Of a stretch of 64,000 nt of DNA, positions 56,374 through 64,000 are shown piece after piece. Origin of the DNA: Chelatococcus caeni (lineage in GTDB: Bacteria; Pseudomonadota; Alphaproteobacteria; Rhizobiales; Beijerinckiaceae). The position numbers were made by a program, and so were the translations under genes. Position 1 is the stretch's first letter. The number at the start of each line of letters is the position of its first letter. Location of the stretch: assembly GCF_014196925.1 (NCBI RefSeq), contig NZ_JACIEN010000006.1, positions 1 to 64,000 of the forward strand, read 5' to 3'. The notes beneath the pieces are model-generated. The model made no database searches. It was given only the letters and a program-made list of their open reading frames with translations, and had not been told where the DNA came from.

Positions 56374-57255
56374 TCAAAGAGCCTCGGCGCCCGAGATGAT
56401 TTCGATGAGTTCCTTGGTGATCATCGCCTGACGCGTCCGGTTGTAGGTCAGCGTCTGCTTCTTGATCATTTCGCCGGCATTGCGCGTCGCGTTGTCCATG
56501 GCGGACATGCGCGCGCCCTGCTCGGAGGCGCCGTTCTCGAGCAGCGCCCGGAAGATCTGCACCGAGACGTTGCGCGGCAGGAGCGCGGCGAGGATCTCCT
56601 CCTCGCCCGGCTCGTAGTCGTAGACGGCATCGAGGCCGGTCGCCGCCTTCGTCTCGCCGTCGAACTCGGCCGGGATGATCTGCTGCGCCGTCGGCACCTG
56701 GGAGATCACCGACTTGAACTTGCTGTAGAACAGCGTCGCCACGTCGAACTCGCCGGCGTCGAACATCTGCAGGACCTTGCGGCCCACGGCGTCGGCGTTC
56801 TCGAAGCCGATCTGGCGCACCGAGCGCAGCTCGATGAGCTCGATGATCTGGTCCCTGAACTGCCGGCGCAGGATGTCGTAGCCCTTCTTGCCGACGCACA
56901 GGATCTTCACCGTCTTGCCCTGCGCCATCAGCGCATTGGCCTTGTCGCGGGCAAGACGCGCGATGGAGCTGTTGAAGGCGCCGCACAGGCCGCGCTCGGC
57001 CGTGCAGACGATCAAGAGATGCGTCTCGTCACGGCCCGTGCCGGCGAGAAGGCGCGGCGCGCCTTCCGTCACCGTCATGCGCGAGGCGAGGTTGGCGAGG
57101 ACCGTCTCCATGCGCTCGGCATAGGGACGGGCAGCCTCGGCCGCCGTCTGGGCACGGCGCAGCTTGGCTGCCGCCACCATCTGCATGGCCTTGGTGATCT
57201 TCTGCGTCGCCTTCACCGAGGCGATGCGGTTGCGCAGATCCTTCAAGCTCGGCAT
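56374..57255 (-). CDS. atpG: F1-ATPase gamma subunit
   Basis: A 293-residue rotor subunit. The N-terminal coiled-coil helix [32 protein letters not shown] and the C-terminal helix [23 protein letters not shown] are conserved; the LCGAFNS block is near residue 90. It follows atpA by 56 nt. Confidence 0.96.
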   Translation of the reverse strand: MPSLKDLRNRIASVKATQKITKAMQMVAAAKLRRAQTAAEAARPYAERMETVLANLASRMTVTEGAPRLLAGTGRDETHLLIVCTAERGLCGAFNSSIARLARDKANALMAQGKTVKILCVGKKGYDILRRQFRDQIIELIELRSVRQIGFENADAVGRKVLQMFDAGEFDVATLFYSKFKSVISQVPTAQQIIPAEFDGETKAATGLDAVYDYEPGEEEILAALLPRNVSVQIFRALLENGASEQGARMSAMDNATRNAGEMIKKQTLTYNRTRQAMITKELIEIISGAEAL

Positions 57256-57311
57256 GACGAGCGCCTATTCCCCGTTGCTGCGATGGCAGGTGCGGCTCAA
57301 GCGGACGCCCC

Positions 57312-59401
<2,090 letters not shown>

Positions 59402-59707
59402 AGGGCTTCTCTCTTGCTCTCAAGAACCAACGGTCGTCACCGATCGCCTCGGCGGCGCCTGATCCTTCGCGCGGGGACACGGAAATGGCGAGGACAGACA
59501 CGATCTGCCCGGAAGGCGCCGGTGCCCTAACATAAGGATCGGGCGCGTGCAACATCGCAGGCGCTCCTTGCGCCTTCGCGCTGCCACAAAGGCCAGTTCC
59601 CCACAGCCGCCGGCCGGCCTGCGCGCCAGGCGCGCGGCATTGGAGGAAGGGGCGAATGAGGCTAGAGACGAAGGCATGATTCCGCATTCCTCCCCCGGGG
59701 GCCGGCC
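59402..59707. other. intergenic region between atpH and psuK
   Basis: About 306 bases between two divergent genes, so it should hold the atp operon promoter and that of psuK-psuG. I see no clear repeat, RNA gene or operator. Short open frames here are not convincing. Confidence 0.5.
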
Positions 59708-60628
59708 GTGACGCAGGGCCCATCCGTCCTCGTCGCCGGCGGCGCCAATCTCGACGTGAAGTGCCGGGCCGACCGGCCGGTGGTGATGCGCACCTCCAAT
59801 CCCGGCACGACCACCGTCGCCTGCGGCGGGGTCGCCCGCAACGTTGCCGAGCGCCTCGCCCGCCGCGGTACCGCCGTGCGCCTCCTGACGATCCTCGGCG
59901 AGGATGCCGCGGGCGAGCGCATCGCGCGCGAGACGCTGGCAGCGGGCGTCGACATGTCGCTCTGCCTCCGCGCCGCCCTGCCGACGGGCAGCTATACGGC
60001 GGTGCTCGACCCCGAAGGGGAGCTCGTCGTCGCCGTCGCCGCCATGCACATCCTCGATGCGCTCGACGCGGCGGCCATCGCCGCGCGGGAGGAGGCGATC
60101 CGGGAGGCCGCCTTCGTCGTCGCCGACGCCAACCTGTCGCCGCCGGCACTCGCGCATCTTGCCGGGCTTGCCGCCGCCCACGGTCGCCCGCTGGCGCTGG
60201 AGCCGGTCTCCGTCGCCAAGGCGGCGCGCCTTGGGCCGATCCTCGCCGCGGGCGTGCCCGTGGCGCTGATGACGCCGAACCGCGACGAGCTCGCCGCCCT
60301 CACGGGGCTGCCGGTCGATGGCGAGACGGCCCTTGCGGCTGCGGCGCGCATGCTGCACGGGCGCGGCGTGCGCCGGCTCGCGGTGGGCCTCGGCGCCCAT
60401 GGCGTCTTCCTGTCGACGGCGGAGGGCGAAATAGCCGTGCTGCCGGCCCTCGCGGCGGGCCGGGCGCGCGACGTCACGGGTGCCGGCGATGCGGCGCTCG
60501 CCGGCACAGTCTTCGGCCTCGCCAGCGGATGGGACTTTACGGCGGCGGTGAGCGAAGGGCAGAGAATGGCGGCGGCGGTTGTGACCAGGCGTGATGACGC
60601 CGCCGCGCAGGAGGAGATTGAGCGATGA
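59708..60628 (+). CDS. psuK: PfkB-family carbohydrate kinase, putative pseudouridine kinase
   Basis: A 306-residue ribokinase-fold kinase. The substrate-binding N-terminus reads GGANLDVKCRADRPVVMRTSNPGTTTVACGGVARNVAERL, and the C-terminal PfkB signature ARDVTGAGDAALAG contains the catalytic Asp and anion hole. Pseudouridine kinases phosphorylate the C-nucleoside at the 5' position. Assignment to that role rests on the adjacent psuG, whose start overlaps its stop by 4 nt. The start is GTG. Confidence 0.85.
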   Translation: MTQGPSVLVAGGANLDVKCRADRPVVMRTSNPGTTTVACGGVARNVAERLARRGTAVRLLTILGEDAAGERIARETLAAGVDMSLCLRAALPTGSYTAVLDPEGELVVAVAAMHILDALDAAAIAAREEAIREAAFVVADANLSPPALAHLAGLAAAHGRPLALEPVSVAKAARLGPILAAGVPVALMTPNRDELAALTGLPVDGETALAAAARMLHGRGVRRLAVGLGAHGVFLSTAEGEIAVLPALAAGRARDVTGAGDAALAGTVFGLASGWDFTAAVSEGQRMAAAVVTRRDDAAAQEEIER

Positions 60629-61545
60629 CCGACGTCACCCCCGTTCTGTCGCCCGAGGTGGCCGATGCGCTCGCGGCCGGGCGGCCCGTGGTCGCCCTCG
60701 AATCCACCATCATCGCCCACGGCATGGCTTCTCCCGCCAATCTGGAGACGGCGCGCCGGGTCGAGGCCATCGTGCGCGCCGGCGGCGCCGTGCCGGCGAC
60801 CATCGCCGTCCTCGACCGGCGCATCCGCATCGGCCTCGACGACGCCGGCCTCGAGAGGCTCGCCACCGCCCGCGACGTCATGAAGGCGAGCACGCGCGAG
60901 GTGCCGCTCGCCCTCGCCACCGGGCGCGACGCCGCGACGACCGTCGCCTCCACCATGCGCCTCGCCGCCATGGCGGGCATCGCCGTCTTCGCCACCGGCG
61001 GCATCGGCGGCGTCCACCGCGGTGCGGCGACGAGCTTCGACATCTCCGCCGACCTGACGGAGCTCTCGCGCACGCCGGTCGCCGTCGTCTCGGCCGGGGC
61101 GAAGGCCATCCTCGACCTTGCCCTGACGCTCGAGATGCTGGAGACGCTCGGCGTGCCGGTGGTCTCGGTCGGCACGGACATTTTCCCGGCCTTCTACTCG
61201 CGCGACAGCGGGCTCGCCGCCCCGGCGCGGCTCGACACGGCGGGCGAGATCGCCGCCTTCATCCGGGCGCATCGGGCGCTCGGCCTCACCTCGGGCGTGC
61301 TTGTCGCCAACCCCATTCCGGCAGAGCACGAGATCCCGGGCGCCGAGATCGCCCCCGTGATCGAATCGGCCCTTCTCGAAGCTGCCGCGCAGGGCATCAC
61401 CGGCAAGGACGTGACACCCTTCCTCCTGCCGCGCGTCGCCGAGGCCACGGCCGGCCGCAGCCTCAAGGCCAATATCGCGCTCGTCGAGAACAACGCCGCG
61501 CTCGCCGCGCAGATCGCGGTGGCGCTTGCCGGAGAGGGCCGGTGA
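60625..61545 (+). CDS. psuG: pseudouridine-5'-phosphate glycosidase
   Basis: A 306-residue enzyme that splits the C-C glycosidic bond of pseudouridine 5'-phosphate to uracil and ribose 5-phosphate. Family blocks are VALESTIIAHGMASPANLETARRVE near residue 24, VFATGGIGGVHRGA near residue 120 and the late LLVANPIP-like SGVLVANPIPAEHEI. The Lys that forms the covalent intermediate is expected in VVSAGAKAILDL. With PsuK it makes a two-step salvage route for pseudouridine from RNA turnover. No dedicated transporter is adjacent. Confidence 0.92.
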   Translation: MTDVTPVLSPEVADALAAGRPVVALESTIIAHGMASPANLETARRVEAIVRAGGAVPATIAVLDRRIRIGLDDAGLERLATARDVMKASTREVPLALATGRDAATTVASTMRLAAMAGIAVFATGGIGGVHRGAATSFDISADLTELSRTPVAVVSAGAKAILDLALTLEMLETLGVPVVSVGTDIFPAFYSRDSGLAAPARLDTAGEIAAFIRAHRALGLTSGVLVANPIPAEHEIPGAEIAPVIESALLEAAAQGITGKDVTPFLLPRVAEATAGRSLKANIALVENNAALAAQIAVALAGEGR

Positions 61546-61566
61546 GGAGCCGGCGGAGATAGGGCC

Positions 61567-63771
61567 TCACATGAAGCTCATCGGGTCGACGTCCACCGTC
61601 ACGCGGATGCGCTGCGGCGGCTTCGGCGTTCGCGCGATCCAGGCGCGCAGGTAGCCCTGCAGGTCACTGTCGCGCGCGGCCCGCACCAGGAGGCGGAAGC
61701 GGTAGCGGCCGCGGATGAGGGCGAGCGGCGCCTCCGCCGGGCCGAGCACGTCGAGGCCGTCCGGCGCCTCGGCCGAGCGGGCGAGGGCGCGGGCATGCGC
61801 CTCCGCCTCGCCGCGGTCGGGGGCCGAGACGACGATGGCGGCGAGGCGCCCGAAGGGCGGCAGGCCGGCGGCCTCGCGCACCGCCTCCTCCTCGGCGTAG
61901 AAGGCCGCGGCATCGCCCGACAGGAGCGCCCGCATCACGGGATGGTCGGGCTGGTAGGTCTGCAGCAGCGCCCGCCCCGGCCGGTCGCCGCGCCCGGCCC
62001 GGCCCGTCACCTGCTGCAGGAGCTGGAAGGTGCGCTCGGAGGCGCGCGGGTCGCCGCTCGCAAGGCCCACATCGGCATCGACCACGCCGACGAGCGTCAA
62101 TTGCGGGAAGTTGTGGCCCTTGGCGACCAGCTGGGTGCCGATGATGATGTCGGCCTCGCCAGCGGCGATGGCCTCGAGCTCGCGGCGCAGGCGCTCGACG
62201 CCGCCCGGGAAGTCGCTCGACAGCGTGATGACGCGCGCATCCGGAAAATGCTCCACGACCTCCTCGGCGAGCCGCTCGACGCCCGGTCCGCAGGCGGCGA
62301 GCGCATCCACCGTGCCGCATTCCGGGCAATTGTCCGGCCGCCGTTCCACATGGCCGCAATGGTGGCAGACGAGGGCGCGGCGAAAGCGGTGCTCCACCAG
62401 CCAGGCCGAGCAGTTGGGGCACTGGAACCGGTGGCCGCAGCTGCGGCAGAGCGTCAAGGGCGCATAGCCGCGCCGGTTGAGGAAGAGCAGGCTCTGCTCG
62501 CCGGCCGCGCGCGTCTCGCGCATGGCGGCAAGCAGCGGCGGCGACAGCCAGCGGCCGCGCTCGGGGGCCTTCTTGCGCATGTCGATGGCGCGCATCGTGG
62601 GCAAGGTACGGCCGCCGAAGCGCTCGGGCAGCACGAGATGGCGATAACGCCCGCGAGCCGCGTTGACGCGCGTCTCGACCGACGGGGTGGCGGAGGCGAG
62701 GACGACGGGCGCCTTGTCGATGCGCGCCCGCACGATGGCCATGTCGCGCGCGTGGTAGAGCGCGCCTTCCTCCTGCTTGTAGGCCTGCTCGTGCTCCTCG
62801 TCGACGACGACGAGGCCGAGGTCGCTGAAGGGCAGGAAGAGGGCCGAGCGCGCCCCGGCGACCACCTTCACCTCGCCCGCGGCAATCGCCCGATGCAGGC
62901 GCTCGCGCCTGCGGCCGGAGATGCCCGAATGCCATTCGGCCGGCGCCGTGCCGAAGCGGGCGGCGAAGCGGCCGAGGAACTGCGCCGTGAGCGCGATCTC
63001 GGGCATGAGGATCAGGGCCTGCCGGCCCTGCCGCAGGGCTTCGGCCACCGCCTCGAAATAGACCTCGGTCTTGCCGGAGCCGGTGACGCCCTCCACGAGC
63101 GTCACCGAGAAATTGCGCTCGGCAACGGCCGCACGCAGGGCCGCCGCGGCACGCTCCTGGTCCTGCGACAGCGCGGCCGGCGCATGCTCCGGGTCCGGCA
63201 GGCCCGCCACCGGTTCCGGCGGCAGGGCGACCGCCTCGAGCGTGCCGGTATCGACGAGGCCGTTGATCACGGCGAGGCTCACGCCGGCGCGCTCGGCGAG
63301 GTCCCCCTTGGGGTAGACGAGCCCGCCCTCGGCCGCGGCGATGACCCTGAGACGGGCCGCGGTCAGGCGCTCGGGAGGCTCGCCGGCGAGGCGCACGCCG
63401 ACGCGCACCTGTTCCGCCCGGTCCTCGCCCGGGATGCGCAGGGCAAGGCGCATGGCGAGCCCGAGCGGGGCGAGCGTGTACCAGGCGATCCAGTCGATCA
63501 GCCGGCGCAGGTCCTCGCCCATGGGCGGCACGTCCACCCGGCCGAGGACGCTCTTGAGATTGGCGCCGGCGCCCTCGCGCAGCGCCCAGACGACGCCGAC
63601 AGTCTGGCGCGGCCCGAGCGGCACGACGACGACGTCGCCCTCCGCCAGCGCCGCGCCGGCGGGCACGGCGTAGGAATAGGCCTTGTCGAGCGCCACGGGC
63701 ACGACGACGTCGGCGATGCGGCTTCCCGCCCGCCCCTCGTCGATCGCGCCGTTTTCGGAAGGCATGTCCAT
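61567..63771 (-). CDS. priA: primosomal protein N' (replication restart helicase PriA)
   Basis: A 734-residue 3'-5' helicase that reloads the replisome at stalled forks. Walker A GVTGSGKTEVYFEAV lies near residue 225, the DEAH-type box in VVVDEEHEQAYKQEEG near 325, and the zinc-binding insertion carries eight Cys in CRSCGHRFQCPNCSAW and CHHCGHVERRPDNCPECGT. The C-terminal VTGRAGRGDRPGRALLQTYQPDHP motif matches helicase motif VI. An in-frame ATG at 63783 is possible; 63771 has a CAGGGCG site. It is divergent from xerC. Confidence 0.93.
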   Translation of the reverse strand: MDMPSENGAIDEGRAGSRIADVVVPVALDKAYSYAVPAGAALAEGDVVVVPLGPRQTVGVVWALREGAGANLKSVLGRVDVPPMGEDLRRLIDWIAWYTLAPLGLAMRLALRIPGEDRAEQVRVGVRLAGEPPERLTAARLRVIAAAEGGLVYPKGDLAERAGVSLAVINGLVDTGTLEAVALPPEPVAGLPDPEHAPAALSQDQERAAAALRAAVAERNFSVTLVEGVTGSGKTEVYFEAVAEALRQGRQALILMPEIALTAQFLGRFAARFGTAPAEWHSGISGRRRERLHRAIAAGEVKVVAGARSALFLPFSDLGLVVVDEEHEQAYKQEEGALYHARDMAIVRARIDKAPVVLASATPSVETRVNAARGRYRHLVLPERFGGRTLPTMRAIDMRKKAPERGRWLSPPLLAAMRETRAAGEQSLLFLNRRGYAPLTLCRSCGHRFQCPNCSAWLVEHRFRRALVCHHCGHVERRPDNCPECGTVDALAACGPGVERLAEEVVEHFPDARVITLSSDFPGGVERLRRELEAIAAGEADIIIGTQLVAKGHNFPQLTLVGVVDADVGLASGDPRASERTFQLLQQVTGRAGRGDRPGRALLQTYQPDHPVMRALLSGDAAAFYAEEEAVREAAGLPPFGRLAAIVVSAPDRGEAEAHARALARSAEAPDGLDVLGPAEAPLALIRGRYRFRLLVRAARDSDLQGYLRAWIARTPKPPQRIRVTVDVDPMSFM

Positions 63772-63841
63772 GCGCCCTGGCATAACACCGATTCGCCCGC
63801 CTGTTCACGCGCCGTTAGGGCCGCCGGTGGATGCTTCCTCC

Positions 63842-64000
63842 ATGATCGACCTGCCCGACGACACCTTCCGCGCCTGCCAGTCGTGGCTCGCCCATCTTGC
63901 CGGCGAGCGGCGCCTGTCGCCGAAGACGCTGGAAGCCTATGGCCGCGACGCGCGCCAGTTCTTCACCTTCCTCACCGATCATCTCGGCGGACCGCCGACG
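63842..64000 (+). CDS. xerC: tyrosine recombinase XerC (5' fragment)
   Basis: The first 53 residues of a tyrosine recombinase, cut by the window edge. The core-binding SAM-like domain is visible: CQSWLAHLAGERRLSPKTLEAYGRDARQF. The catalytic domain is outside. XerC resolves chromosome dimers at dif. Its divergent placement from priA and closeness to the atp operon match alphaproteobacterial gene order. Confidence 0.8.
   Translation, partial: MIDLPDDTFRACQSWLAHLAGERRLSPKTLEAYGRDARQFFTFLTDHLGGPPT

Overview
The window comes from a high-G+C alphaproteobacterium, almost certainly of the order Hyphomicrobiales (Rhizobiales). Four things point there: an F1-ATPase operon in the order atpH-atpA-atpG-atpD-atpC without the Fo genes, priA and xerC close by, an intergenic palindrome of the type that reads MAGLVPAIY in translation, and many ABC uptake systems for organic acids and amino acids. 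No rRNA, tRNA, CRISPR array, prophage or insertion sequence was seen. Genes are closely packed, with many 1-4 nt stop/start overlaps inside operons and several convergent pairs whose 3' ends overlap.

Left part (1-16.5 kb). A truncated XRE regulator faces a DHA2-type drug exporter. Next come a group III truncated hemoglobin, a small zinc-ribbon protein and a DUF3830 protein. A complete branched-chain-amino-acid-type (HAAT) transporter follows (livF, livG, livM, livH and a Tat-exported binding protein), clustered with a metal-dependent amidohydrolase and a TetR regulator that has a clear palindromic operator beside it. A peptide deformylase paralogue lacking two of the three metal ligands and an HPF/RaiA-like protein lie next. 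They are followed by a YnjBCD-like ABC transporter and a DapA-family aldolase/lyase.

Middle (16-28 kb). NIPSNAP, MFS, ArsR, DUF1330 and small membrane proteins lead to an XRE regulator, then modABC with a ModE-type operator. A DUF72 protein follows, then a MacAB/Lol-like ABC efflux cassette with a divergent TetR gene and two near-identical operators.

27.7-41.6 kb. An AT-rich stretch precedes a 1203-residue autotransporter. After it come a DMT transporter, a LOG-like protein, a DeoR regulator and a homocysteine-methyltransferase family protein. The copper module copZ / copA-cueR has two facing MerR-type promoters with 19-bp spacers. Two tandem, diverged ParA-like NTPases and a CPBP membrane protease candidate close this part.

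41.6-64 kb. A PmtA-like methyltransferase, a two-component system, ahpC-ahpD and a bifunctional PutA with a divergent Lrp-type regulator come first. Next is an ABC uptake system of the SsuA/TauA type followed by an acyl-CoA ligase. The atp operon follows, ending at a hairpin terminator. Pseudouridine breakdown genes psuK-psuG lie between atpH and priA, and the 5' end of xerC runs off the right edge.

The strongest leads for a second look are the ParA-like tandem pair, the metal-ligand-less deformylase paralogue beside an HPF-like gene, the transporter-amidohydrolase-DUF3830 cluster of unknown substrate, and the AT-rich autotransporter locus.
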